Shown piece by piece: positions 1 to 11,900 of a stretch of 64,000 bases of DNA. The DNA lies in the NCBI RefSeq assembly GCF_954871325.1, contig NC_088778.1:31632730-31696729 (forward strand), in the 5' to 3' direction. Source of the DNA: Gordionus sp. m RMFG-2023. Taxonomy: Eukaryota; Nematomorpha; Gordioida; Chordodea; Parachordodidae. Within the stretch, counting starts at the first letter, position 1, and every line of letters begins with the position of its first letter. The translations under genes and the position numbers were made by a program. The notes beneath the pieces were generated by a model. It saw nothing but the letters and a program-made list of their open reading frames with translations, did no database searches and was not told where the DNA came from.

Positions 1-461
1 AACACTTTTACAGCTGTTTCCCATGGATTTTGTACATTATGAGGATTGTCCGCATATTTATTATACGTATCACAGTTTCTCACCTCCTGATCTATTTCAG
101 AGTTTAGACCAGGCCACCACAAGTAATCTCTCGCCAACAATTTCGTTTTCCCAGCACCAAGATGCCCTTTGTGTAATTCCTGTATTATCTCCTTTCTTAT
201 ATTTTTCGGTATAATGATCCTATTCTCTTTAAAAAGACAATCTTTAATTAAGCTCAGTTCCATTTCCATATTTTTATATATTTTATTCTTTATCTGTTCA
301 CGATTCTTTATATTGTTAATTACCTCCATTAATTCGATATCAATACTAGTTTCTTGAACTATTCTTTTAAAATTTATTGGCAAGTTTTAAAATTTGTTAT
401 CAATTTTCTATCATCTATCTCTTTTACTATTTCTTCTGTGTTCATTTGGGGTAATCTTGAC

Positions 462-1024
462 CAGCGTCTACATGAGCGGGAGGGTTAGGAACAGTTTGCA
501 TCCTATTTTTTTGAGGGGGTAGGAGGTAAGCTGCTTTATTCGGAGTAGGATAAATTTTTTGGGGGGTTATCTTTGAAATTTTGAGATGAAATAGGACAAA
601 ATTTATTGCTGTAAAAATTATACTTTTATCATAGTATTATTATAATACAATTCATCGATCAAATCTATATATTGCAAACAATCATACACATTGTTTTCCA
701 AATAAACTATCCTTTTAAATGTAATTTAAAAGGTTTAGATATTATAGCAGCTAATAATGCCATAGTAACTAATTCATTGTAAATAATGGAGGTTTTAATT
801 GAATTTATATCCAAAAAATAAATTATTTATAATCACAGAATATAGATAGTTGGTAGTAGATATAGATTAATTTAAGTTATCCTTTATAAATTCTTTGAAA
901 AGTGTATCAATAAATAAATAGGTAAAAATAATGATAAAGAGGGCGATTTTTTTGGGGGGGGGGGGTAGGTAAAGGTTTTTGAAGAGGGTTTGCATCCAGT
1001 GAAAATCCTGCCATGTAGACGCTG
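462..1024. mobile_element. hAT-type MITE, family D copy 1
   Basis: The 563-bp element has terminal inverted repeats CAGCGTCTACATG / CATGTAGACGCTG and a perfect 8-bp target duplication ATCTTGAC (454-461 and 1025-1032). It sits inside the Gypsy remnant and is therefore younger than it. A-T rich interior with G runs near the right end; no coding potential. A second copy lies at 3628-4202. Confidence 0.9.
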
Positions 1025-2085
1025 ATCTTGACAAACAATCCGGTACTACATTTCGTTTCCCGGGTCTATGAATTATCGTAAAGTCATAAGCTCCCATAGC
1101 CAAACTCTATTTTTGAAGTCGCATTGATATGGATGAATTATCCTTGAGTCACTTCGTAAGTATATAAACGAGTGGCTTGTGATTTGTGATTATTGCAAAT
1201 CTCGTACCAATTAAATATTCTTGAAACTTTTTTACCGTGTATATAAGATATAAAGCTTCCGTCTCTATATTAGTGTAAGTAAACTCTGATTTTAATAAAG
1301 CTCTTGACGCGAAAGCAATGGGTTTCTCTTTGCCATCACCTTCAATATGAAATAAGACTGTGCCTAGACCTTTCTTTGAAGCATCAGTTGCAATGGCCAT
1401 TGGTAGATCCGGATTATAAAAATTTAACGTAGGCGAAGTACTTATCAGTTTTTTTAGATCGTCGAAGCTTTCTTGATGTCTACTATCCCATAACCATTTG
1501 TCTTTATTAACCATTTTGTATAAAGGATCAGCTATGTCCGCAAAATTACATAAAAATTTTCGATAATAGCTCGCCATCCCCAAAAAAGTTGCCAACATTT
1601 TTGTCTTCGGTTCCGGCATGTTAGAAATAGCTCTTATCTTAATTCGGATGTATACCTTTGTCGTCTATATCGTGCCCCATTAAAAAAATATACTTTTTGC
1701 AAAGTTGGATGTAAGCCCATATTTCAATATCTTATCAAAATACCAATTTTATGTTGTTTAAATGAGCTATATCGTCGTCTCCGGTAATCAGTAGATCATC
1801 GATATAAAATATTACACCTTTCATGTCTAAGAAAATGTTATCCATAGTTTGTTGGAAAATTGCCGACGAAGTTTTTAAACCAAATGGCAGTTTCGTAAAC
1901 CTATAATAGCCCTTATTTGTCGATATTGTAAGAAAATCTCTTGATTCTTTGTATAGGTATTTGGAGAAACGCGTTTTAAAAATCTATCTTGGTAAATTTC
2001 TTACCTTTAAATTGCGATTAAGTCATCAATGCGTGGTATAGGGTACTTGAAATCTTGTAAAGCAAGGTTGATAGTATTTTTGAAG

Positions 2086-2133
2086 TCTCACTCCCGTTTA
2101 TAAGAGCCATCGCTCTTATAAACGGGAGTGAGA
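2086..2133. repeat. Perfect 21-bp inverted repeat
   Basis: Two 21-base arms (2086-2106 and 2113-2133) are exact reverse complements separated by 6 bases (CCATCG). It lies inside the Gypsy remnant and is too perfect for its A+T-rich surroundings to be chance. It looks like a fold-back duplication of a short stretch. Confidence 0.85.
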
Positions 2134-2340
2134 GGACTAGCCCATATAACATCTTCAACAGGTTCAATAATTTTATCGTTTATCCACTTTTGAAGTTTTT
2201 TTGTTATCAAATAAATTTTAGAATATGGTATACGCGTTGGCGGTATGATTTTCGGTGTGGCATCGTGTTTTAAACTTAATTTGACATAGCTGCGAAGCAT
2301 TGGTTTTTGTAAAGAAAATTGCATTGGTTAATTAATTCTT

Positions 2341-3627
2341 GTATAGTATTATCATAATCATCCTCGACCATATTCACAAATTTATCTAGTATATTCCCAA
2401 AAACTGTTATCCAGGTTCTTCCTAACAGTACAATATTATTACTCTGGACTACATAAGCAGTTAAGATTTGACTTTTGTCCTCGAATTACTCAAAAAAGAT
2501 CGCCCTTGCCTGAGTATATTGGAAATTTAATATTTATATTAACATTATTATTGGGAATCTGTTTCATATTTATTTATTTACGATTTCCTCGAATATGTAG
2601 CGGAACTGCCACCATAAAGTTTTCTAAAAATATTTGAAAATTTTTTTACATCTTCTTCTAAAACTAAAAATATAATGCTTATATAGCATGTTACAAACAA
2701 AAAATCAATTTACATATTAATATAATAATTTATATAAAAAAATCAATTTTCACATATAAAAAAAAATCAATTTATATAAAACACAAAAAAAACAATTTAA
2801 AGGTTAATATTAATCGGTCATATCAACACCTACATATGCTATTCATAGTCAATTACGATATTTTTACAAATCGTAAATAATTCCAAAAAATAGAATTATT
2901 ATAACAATCTTAAATATATTACAATTGATAGATATAACCTATTATTAATGAAATAATATAGTCATTTTTTATAGACTTTCCATTGGCGACAGGTACATTT
3001 TTATATTTGAATTTTAACCTTCAAATGTAATTTCCTCTAGCTAATAAATAACAATAATGAAAAAAACTAATCGAAAGATAGCGAACCTCTTTTAAGTTTA
3101 ACGAATTCGAAGAAGAATTCAATATCAATATCCCGTTATTTTGTTAGTTGTAAAGCCAATTTCCAATAAAAAAAAACTGTCCCACAGGTCATCTTTTTAA
3201 CTTTTTTTAATAATTACACATTAACTAGTAGAACATGAATATTATTTACTTTCGGTAGAAACTAGAAACATTATCCTTAAAGGAGATTAAGTCGTTATTA
3301 TTAAAAATATTTAAACCGACATCAACTACTTTTGCGTATAGGTTAGATTTTGTCAGACTGAGAAGAACAACTGTAACTATAATAAATAAATTTGTTGGAA
3401 ATTTAAAGCAAGATAATAGCTTAGGCAATCAGTTTTTAGCTGATATGAAAATAGCGGGGTTGGAAAGAGGTTTTCTGGTTTTTACCGAGGGTCTTGTGAG
3501 ACAATGAATATATTTTAACTTTCCGATTTAATCCAGATCTGGGAATATTCATAGCTTGTGGACAAAAAAATGTGAACAAGAATATGTCTTTAAAAAGTAA
3601 ATAATAGTAACAAAAAAGAATAATAAC
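2341..3627. other. A+T-rich stretch, no supported gene
   Basis: Between the Gypsy remnant and the second family D MITE the sequence is A+T-rich with poly-A/T runs. A short GC-richer patch on the minus strand near 3460-3560 could be read as a few codons but matches no family I know, so I do not call a gene. Confidence 0.6.
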
Positions 3628-4202
3628 CAGTGTCTGCATGAGCGGGAAGATAGAAACAGTTAGCATTCACTTTTTTTAAGTGGGGTAAGGAGTAGACACC
3701 TTTAGGGGGGGATAAATTTATTGGGTTTTTATCTATTCAATTTTTAGATAAAATAGGGTAATATATATTGCTGTACAAATTAATAAATTTATTATAGACC
3801 TATTATAATACTATGATATTGCAGATCATCAACCAAACCAAATCTATACATTACAAACAATCATAGACTAGACCTTATTTTTCAAATAAAACTTTCTCCT
3901 ATAATTAAATAAGACATTATCGGCAAACTCATGCTAGACAATATACTATGATCAATGCATTCATTGTAAATTAGGGAGCCTTTAATTGAATTAATGTTTT
4001 AAAAAATACACTTTTATATTAATAATGTTAGCTGGTAGTAAAGCTAATTCATTTTAAAAAGGAGTACCATTATAATTAAAAGGTGTATTATATGAATGTG
4101 GAAACATCGAAGCGCAGGAGAAATTTAATGGAAGGGGGGGGGGTAGGGATAGATTTTTGAGGGGAGTTTGCATCTAGTAAAAATCTTGTCATGTAAACAC
4201 TG
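3628..4202. mobile_element. hAT-type MITE, family D copy 2
   Basis: 575-bp relative of 462-1024: ends CAGTGTCTGCATG / CATGTAAACACTG, the same internal order of blocks and the same G run near the right end. The flanking 8-mers ATAATAAC and CTGATAAC agree at six positions, so the target duplication has decayed; this copy looks older than copy 1. Confidence 0.85.
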
Positions 4203-4859
4203 CTGATAACTAGTTAATTTTTGTAAAAACATAACTGTAACTGGCTATTTTTGAATGTAACGAGTTAAAATATTTGATATAATTATAAATGTATTCAGAT
4301 AATTAATTTTATTTTTAATATGTTATACTATGATAAATTAATTTTAAATTAAACTTATTAATTTAAAATTTTGATTAAATATCTAATTCTGTATGCGGGT
4401 CTTTTTTATATATTAAATATTGATAAATGACTCAGACAAACACAGCATCATAGGAGTAGCCTAGATTTTGATAGGAGGAAAGTACTATTATGTAAGTGCT
4501 TGCCACATAAATTTTATTGGTAGATCCATCTTTGCAGGCATTTGGCTAGGTTATATTTTCATAAAAAAAATTTTTCACTTTTTTCTAATTTTAAATAAAG
4601 TCGTTATTTAAAAAAAATATTAACTTTTACTTATTTTTTTTCAAATTTTTGTTTAAATTTTTGTTTATTGCGATACATTTAATATATTTTGGGGAGAGAG
4701 GGGGGAGGTGGTGTATAAGAGGAAATATTTATTAACTTAAAATAATATTAGAACAGGCAAATTCTCGATGGGGGATTCACCCTTGTTTCTCCCTAACTAT
4801 GCCTATGTTCAGAATTTAATAAAAATTCTGACTCGTCATTTAATGAGAATAATATTCAA

Positions 4860-5093
4860 ATGATTCAAAATGAGAAAATAGAAATTGTGCCATCCCTTTC
4901 TAAAAGTATTATAAAAAAAAACAACTTTAATTTAGATGTTAAAATGCCTAAGCCAAACTTCAAAGATTATTTTGGATTTCACATAGAGAAGACTGCTAGT
5001 ACAAGCGATATTATCGTTAAGTGTTTCCTATGTAGTATTGATTTTGCTAATAGATGGGAAAAAGGCTTGGATCTCTATTTGGCAAATCTCTAG
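4860..5093 (+). pseudogene. Possible BED-finger fragment of a DNA transposon
   Basis: A 77-codon reading with text PNFKDYFGF, then IIVKCFLCSIDF: an aromatic-rich lead followed by C-x2-C, which is how the BED zinc finger at the N terminus of hAT transposases begins. The expected downstream His/Cys pair is not seen and no transposase body follows. The flanks (4203-6020) are A+T-rich with no other signal. It could equally be chance; no function is assigned. Confidence 0.25.
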
Positions 5094-6775
5094 GATTGCA
5101 TAATATTATTTTGGCTAAAATCTTAAACGGGCATTTTTAAAAGTCGACCTAAATCGTGATACAATAGTACCCCTATGCCCTCTAAAAAAAGTATATTTTA
5201 GCATCTAAATTATTCATTGCCAATTATGGGAACACATTTGTAAAATTATTACACATAATGTGTCTTAACTAATTGTAATAAATTTCAGGTAGATGTGCAT
5301 GTAACATGTTTATATAAATATTATATAAGTTAATAATTAAAATTACCTTGACTACCTTTCCAGGGGAAATGATGATGTTCTTGTCATATATTATACTTTA
5401 AAATACCAACAAGACCCTATATAATTATTATAGTTATAAGCATATAACATTGCTATATGAAAATGTCAAGATTTGTCGTATTAACAAAATAAATCTGGGC
5501 CATTACTGAAATAATTTTTAATAAATTATTTATGTGTCTGCAGAGTTTATTATGCTCACCCAAATAGTTCAAATAGGAAATAGAATTATTAATGGCTTCT
5601 CATACATAGTTTTAAATATTTATAAATAATTTCCAAATCAAATATTTTTAATTACCAATATTTAACCGAAAATCGTGAAATAATAGTATAGGAATAATTT
5701 GATCAAATAATGAATATAAAATTATTCGATGAAAAATATGTTGACTTTATTCGTTTTAAATTTAGGCATAATATTTATACTACCATGTACGATTTACAAT
5801 TATTACTATAAGACGGAAAAACTTAATGTTAGTTCATCGAAAGTGCTACAAAATATTTTTTAAGCGAACATCGAAATTCTGCCTAGTGGTCGAACACAAT
5901 ATTATAAGAAAAAAAAAGAGAATCATATTTGTTGTGAAAAAGCAGCATTACAATTTCAATAAATTTTTTTTCTCTTAAGCTCACCTTTTTCTGGTAATAA
6001 GCTCTCTCTCTCCACTTTATTATTCATGCTATCTATCTCATCGCTGATATCCCCCACCGAAGTTTTCCATGCATCTTCCACTGGAGTATCGCTATCAAGA
6101 CCTTTGTATCTTGATCTCACACCGAAGTATCAATATCTACAAATATCCCACCGGAGTATTCTATCGACTGATATCCCACCAGAGTATTCTTATTTTAGTT
6201 TATTGGACAAGTATTCAAACATCCGGCTGTCCAAGCCTGTCGGTGACCGGGGTGGCAGCTCAGAAATTCATCCTAGCAAATGTCCTTACACATCTGTCAT
6301 CAAAGAAAAACCTGAAACTTTTTGCGTTCCTTACCAGCGTTGGCGTACGCAGCGGGAAGGGACAGGGGGACAAACCCCCCCCCCCCCCAAACCCAAAAAA
6401 TGCAGATGGCGGATATATTTTTAAAAAATATTATTTATATTTGTTAATATATATTCGTATCTCATATTAAATATATATTTAATTACATTTATTATCACAT
6501 TCATAAGTTATTTTATCAATTAATTTCGATTTCAAGTTTTCCGGCGTAATATTTACTTATTATTTTCAAATTTTTAGTGGCGTAATATTTATCTAGCATT
6601 TTCAAATTTCTAGTCAAATAATAATTATTTCTGAAACTTCTGGTAAAACAGGAAAAAAGAAATTTCAACCTTGTCCAACGAGATAGAGTCTCTACCATCA
6701 AGCAGTAACAGCTTTTAAGGAGTTAGAAGAGCCAATTATTTGCTATTACTGAAATATCACAATGGCCTGAAAAAA

Positions 6776-7058
6776 ATATTTCCTCAGAAGCAAGAAAATT
6801 ATTGGATTCAATGCTTATTCCAAATTTTATTTCTCATTAGAATGTATTATTTAATTATACAACTATTTTAAGTATTACTTTTCAAAAACATGACATTGAC
6901 TTGATTAAGAAGATAAAATATTTCCTCAGAAGCAAGAAAATTATTGGATTCAATGCTTATTCCAAATTTTATTTCTCATTATTATGTATTATTTAATTAT
7001 ACAACTATTTTAAGTATTACTTTTCAAAAACATGACATTGACTTGATTAAGAAGATGA
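6776..7058 (+). repeat. 142-bp tandem duplication inside hAT copy 1
   Basis: The block beginning AATATTTCCTCAGAAGCAAG occurs twice with a period of 142 bases and very few differences. The other copies of the element have it once, so the duplication arose in this copy. Confidence 0.85.
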
Positions 7059-7600
7059 GAATAGCGGAGAGCATTTTATCAGAACTCAAGGAAATTAGGA
7101 CTAATGTTGATGAAGAATTTCATATTTTATATTATATTGTTGAGTCAAAAGCAGAGCTATAGTGTTTAATATTTGTCTCCCTCGACTTGTAGCAAGGCAA
7201 GCTCATCGTTAAAACATTAATATAGGATCAGTAGAAGAGTATATCTTAGATACAGATACATTTATAACCCAAATAAATGAATTTTTAATTCATCATGCAG
7301 CACTTACATCTGCAAATATTACTTCCACAAAAGCCTTCCCAACCTTTTTCAGATGGTGATAGAAAAAAAAATATTTGTTAGATTTTTTTATGAAGATGTT
7401 AAAGTATCTTATGATGCCTTACTAGCTGAATAACTATGTTTATAAGATTAACTATGGTTGATATAGTCCCAAAAAATGCTATGGATGCTCTGCATTATTT
7501 CAAACACATTTTAAATTAAATTCCTAATGTATTAAAAGGGTTTATAAACTCTTCCCATTAGTAAACTAATAGAGAACATTCTCTTTTTTAAGAAGAATAA

Positions 7601-7917
7601 CAGAGACCTGCAGAAGTACCATTTACAGGGCACGGCCCGGCCTGGGTTTTTTTTCAGTCTGGCTTTTTAAAAAAAATATTTAGGCCCGGCTTGGCTTTTT
7701 TTTAAAAATTTTCAGGCCCGGCCCGGAATTTTTAAAATAAATTATATTTATTTTTGATTTTTATAGCTAATAAAAACGATATCAAATATAGGCTGTTTTA
7801 AAAAATACAGCCCGGCCTGGGTGTTTTTTTAAAAAAAATTCGGGCCCGGCCCGGGTGTTTTTTAAAAAAATAAAAAAAAATACTGTCCGGCCCAGGGGCT
7901 GGGCTTGCAGGTCTTTG
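7601..7917. mobile_element. GC-stepped MITE (CAGAGACCTGCA family) nested in hAT
   Basis: Ends CAGAGACCTGCAGAAGTACC and (reverse complement) CAAAGACCTGCAAGCCC. Inside, GGCCCGGCCCGG-like GC blocks alternate with A/T runs. It interrupts the transposase C-terminal region exactly where hAT copy 3 is also interrupted (25632-25967), while the copy at 19509-21782 is continuous there. Confidence 0.85.
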
Positions 7918-8398
7918 AAAAACATACCAAGAAGTACAACACTGAAAGTATATTGAAAGGTTTGGATCTTCTGAATATTCATAGGCATTTGACGACAAGC
8001 AAAGATGAGATAATTGAAAAATTAGCTCAATCCCAACGAAGATTGGATTTTACATAGTAAATATATAACAAACAAAATACAATTATTCCTAAGAAACTTT
8101 TTGTGTAAAGGCTCAAAAAATTCAAATTTCTATTTTGGGTAATTTAAGTGATTCTTTACATATAATTTTTTTATAATTTACATTAATTTAAAATTGTGTG
8201 TTAAGAATAGTTATTAGTCCTAATAAATTTATGCTTGATATTTTTAAAAAACAATAATATTTCTTAAAAAATTTTATTATCCCCCCCCCAGACCAAATTC
8301 CTGCGTACGCGCCTGCTTACCAGAATTGAACCTGGGACCTTCTGCTTCCAAGCATACATCATAAACCCACTAGGCCACCATGGCGACACATATTTCAA

Positions 8399-8958
8399 TA
8401 AAATAAGAACACATAAATAGATTTAATGTAATTTCTTTTCAATTAAGAGACCTGGAAGAGATAAGAAAATCAATTTTTTTTTCGTCCGAACTGTAAGAAG
8501 TAAATCATTTTACGGACTCTAACCAGACCCGATTCGACCCAACCCAAAGGTAAAATATAATTCCAGATTCCCGATGATGTATAAATTTACTCTATAAAAA
8601 AAATTAAATTTTAACACAAATTCATGTACCAGTCAAATTCGAAACCGTGACATTTATTTATGGATAGCAAATAATTAGTGATTACATTAAAAATTGCAAG
8701 AAAAAAATGTATATTACCGAACATTGATCCAAGCAGGAATCCTCCCCTCCCAGATAACGTGGGCGATCTTGCTGAGGACCATCTCTAGCCTCTAATAATA
8801 TATACCAACCAAAATCACCCCCCCCCCCCACCCCCTTTTAAAAATCAAGATTTAATTTTCTCTTTTTTTTTATTGCATAATTTATCTTTATATATATATA
8901 TATACACAATCATTCTATTTATGTTATTATATAAACAATTCGTGGGGAAAAAAATGTG
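8399..8958. other. Intergenic stretch downstream of EXOSC3
   Basis: No gene is visible. Contents: A+T-rich sequence, a C run at about 8818-8830, and a short (TA)n tract near 8888-8904. No clear AATAAA signal was found on the minus strand close after the EXOSC3 stop. Confidence 0.6.
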
Positions 8959-11900
8959 TCAACAATCCATTATAGTTTCAATATGATTATCCATTCCAAC
9001 GGTAGCAGCCAAAGAGCCCTCTTTCTTTTTCTTCTTCTTTGAAGAACTATTTTTATTTGATCCTTTCTTACCGACACCTGTCCACGGTTCTCCTAAAATA
9101 TTTTGCCAAAACTCCAAGCATTTCGACAGATTCAAATATTTGAGCGATTCCATGACATTGTAAACTTTGAGGGTTTGTTCGACATTCTTGGATCGTATCC
9201 AAATTCTACCATTCATACCAACAACGATCTCGAAAGGCACATTCTGGCCCAACATTTTTAATAAATTACCCGTTGATTTTTGTCTTGGGACTACATTATC
9301 TAAGAGATAATATTATCGTATATTTTTTTTTAAGAAAAAAAGTTAGGCTGCATTCAAAGTGGAGACGGATCCATTTTTTTACATCCGTTCCGTCAAATGT
9401 CAATCTCATTAAAATATGCCGGATAAAATCAAAATGTTTTGACTTCAAAATTTGCCTGATCCGTTTTTAAGACGGAAGGTATCGGAACGGACGCACTTAT
9501 GAACATATATATCATTTTTAATGAGATTGACTTTTGACGAAACGGACGTCTCCACTTTGAATGCAGCCTTAATCATGAATTAGTATTTAAATCAGACCTG
9601 CAGAGGTACCATTTTCAGGCCCAGCCCAGATTTTTTAAAATATATTATATTAATTTGTAATTTTTATAGCTAATAATGGCGATTTATACATTCGGTTTTA
9701 AAATATAATGCTCGGCCCGGGTATTTTTTTGAAAAGATTTTTCAGATCTGTCCCAGATATTTAAAAAAAAATTTAGACCCGGGCCGAGCTTAGGGCCGGG
9801 CCTGCAGGTCTCTGATTTAAATCAATGACTAACGTAAGTTCACTCGTTTATAGAAACCGCTACAAAATGTTAAATTATATATCTACACTATTTTTTAGCC
9901 ATAAATTATAGCCTTAACCATAATTACCGTTACTATAAAAAGAAGGCCGGGGTAAGTCTAAAGTAAAGTGTCACTCGTTATTGTTTTTTAAAAAATTGGT
10001 AAGTTACAAATTTTGCAAACGCGGTTATGTTTCTTGAGATCGTTTAAATCGTAAATTAATACTTTAACAAATTTACACAATTAGATTATTTATTGGTAAT
10101 GATATACTTATGATATAGTATTAAATTTAAAAAAAAAACATATTTTATCAGAAAGACATAAATAGCACTTTCCTTTAAATCCATACTAAAAAAAACATTG
10201 ATAATTCAAAAATATTATCACTTTTCTATATTTTTTAATTAATTTATGAAATTTAAGTATATTAAATTTAAGAGTATCTTTCTTTTTTTTTCTATGTACG
10301 CTTAAAAAAATATATATATTTATTTATGAAGGTTAATTATCATTTTTTGTTATTGACCAATTAATTGGATTTAATTGAAAGTAGTGTCGTTAAAGGATTA
10401 GTTTTAAGCCAATTTTTAAAAATGGCTAATTCAATATTTTTGTCAGAAAAATATTGCCTAATTGAGATTTTGACAATGTATGTCTGGACCATTGTTCCTT
10501 CTATGAGCAAAATCTTCAGGCTTGGGTAATATTTTTTTGGGTAAAGTATTGAGTTAGCAGATTTTCGAGCCGTTTGACAACACTAATTGAAAGTATTGAC
10601 TAACACCACGAATCCCTGCATCTCCGTATGCTACAATGTCTTAAATATTTAGATTTTTTTAATTTGTAGGTTTTTTTTCCGGTCATGGGTTACTTTATTT
10701 GAATATTTTCTGATAGAAGTATATAATAAAATCTCTTTATATAAATATTTTAAGTAAATTTAAGAATTTTTTAATTATACCGTATTAAATTAAATATTTT
10801 ATTCTAATATATAAATAATATGCTAAAAAAATAATATGAGGTGCCTACAAACGATGTCAAATTTTTACGTAAATCAGATAGATTTCAAGCTAGTCAGGTC
10901 CCATCTGTACAAATATTCTTGATATCGTTGTATGCACATCATTGGTTATTTTCAATATATTTAATTATAAAATATTATATTGCAATTATGTATGAAATGT
11001 TCCCTTTTTTTTAAAGTCGATCATATAAATTCATTTTTTTTAAATATTTATTTGGTATAAAAGTTAATATAAAAATAAAATGTAACCAAGAATAATTAAT
11101 TTCGACTTAATATTTACAAATTATAATAATTATATTTTATTTATATTGATTATAGTGCGCATACGTAATTTTTAAATTAAAAAAACGTAACGTATACCTT
11201 GTTTCAAATTGAGATTGCCTTTTAGAAATATTCGTCGATTCATAATTTTAAATAAGTTCTAAAAAAAAGGATTTGTCTTTGAAAATTATATTATCGTCTG
11301 CGTTCTTATTTCTTTAATTTCTAAATATTCCTTTTTTAGGATAATAAGTAAGTTATTTATATTACATTTTTATATAATATTACAAAACGTAAATGGTCGC
11401 TAACGCCAAACGGTAATTTTACCAATTTGCACGAGGCCATTTGAAAGGCATTATTGGCGCTTGCAACGCTCAATTTGCTCGCACTATTATGTTATTTGTA
11501 TTTTATACAATTATAAAAAAACAATAAACTTTTTGAATATAATATTTTATTGGAAAGTGATGATGGTAAGGGTGTGTGATTAATCATGGAGCTTATATAA
11601 AAAAAGTAACGAGTAACGCACTATTTTTAAATGTAACGTTCTCCTCACAGTTTAAAATGTATCTTAATGAGTAGTGTTCATGCAACTATGGGGGAGTCAC
11701 TTTAATTTTTAAATTTATTTTAATTAAACCAACCTTCTTCTGTCGCGGAATTTTTATCGTGTCGCGATGCGGTAGTCAACAACTTGATCACGTGATCGAT
11801 GGAAGTGTCCCAATAAAATCCGGTCACGTGACTCAAAGAAATTCCTCCGCCATTATTTAGATCGCTCAATGCGACTTCGGTGGTGGCATCATCGGTCAGA

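Larger units (their letters stand above)
1..2340 (-). mobile_element. Ty3/Gypsy retrotransposon pol remnant
   Basis: Minus-strand fossil of an LTR retrotransposon of the Ty3/Gypsy group. From right to left the reading contains the reverse-transcriptase N-terminal part (about 2100-2320), the palm region with a Y-x-D-D-type motif near 1790-1810, the connection and RNase H region (about 1100-1620, with TDASKKGLGTVL and NHKPLVYIL), and the zinc-finger start of an integrase at the left edge (about 20-220, with DELHKGHLGAGKTK-like text). No LTR is seen; the element continues beyond base 1. It is broken in several places and also carries a later MITE insertion, so it looks old and inactive. Family assignment is firm; boundaries are approximate. 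Confidence 0.88.
6338..8315 (+). mobile_element. hAT element (ZMYM1/DUF4371-like), copy 1
   Basis: This 1978-bp DNA transposon has ends CGTTGGCGTACGCAG and (reverse complement of right end) CAGGCGCGTACGCAGG. Its 8-bp target duplication CTTACCAG is perfect (6330-6337, 8316-8323). The interior holds plus-strand fragments of a hAT transposase of the type fused to DUF4371 in ZMYM1-like proteins: KLLDSMLIPNFISH, MRIAESILSELKEIR and a C-terminal LNIHRHLTTSKDEIIEKLA-like stretch. Reading frames are interrupted and much of the transposase is missing, so it cannot move itself. It carries a 142-bp internal tandem duplication and a nested MITE. Related copies: 19509-21782, 24582-26432, 57811-59199. Confidence 0.9.
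6020..8398 (-). mobile_element. tRNA-headed SINE, split by a hAT insertion
   Basis: On the minus strand 8395-8316 reads like a tRNA-derived head. It has an A box TGGCCTAGTGGG (8366-8377), which fits the Pol III consensus at every position, and a B box GGTTCAATTCT (8322-8332). The head most resembles a tRNA-Val/Gly-type sequence but its anticodon arm is damaged, so it is not a working tRNA gene. If the hAT element and one target duplication are taken out, the head runs on into a GC-richer body at about 6337-6220 and then a tail of imperfect repeats built on GATACTCCGGTGGGATAT (about 6215-6030). Body identity is not recognised. Confidence 0.6.

Noticed and set aside
23-357. Plus-strand open frames at the left edge
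   Set aside because: They are the opposite strand of the integrase zinc-finger part of the Gypsy remnant.
3246-3666. Two minus-strand frames with hydrophobic starts and a patch reading MNIPRSGLNRKVKIYSLS
   Set aside because: Composition is mostly A+T-driven, no family match, and the right part runs into a MITE end.
6230-6320. Plus-strand text GVAAQKFILANVLTHLSS resembling the TAF10 motif AAQKFI
   Set aside because: Only six residues agree, the rest does not fit the histone fold, and the stretch is better explained as SINE body.
7782-7998. Overlapping minus-strand frames rich in PGRA
   Set aside because: Translation of the GC-stepped MITE nested in the hAT element.
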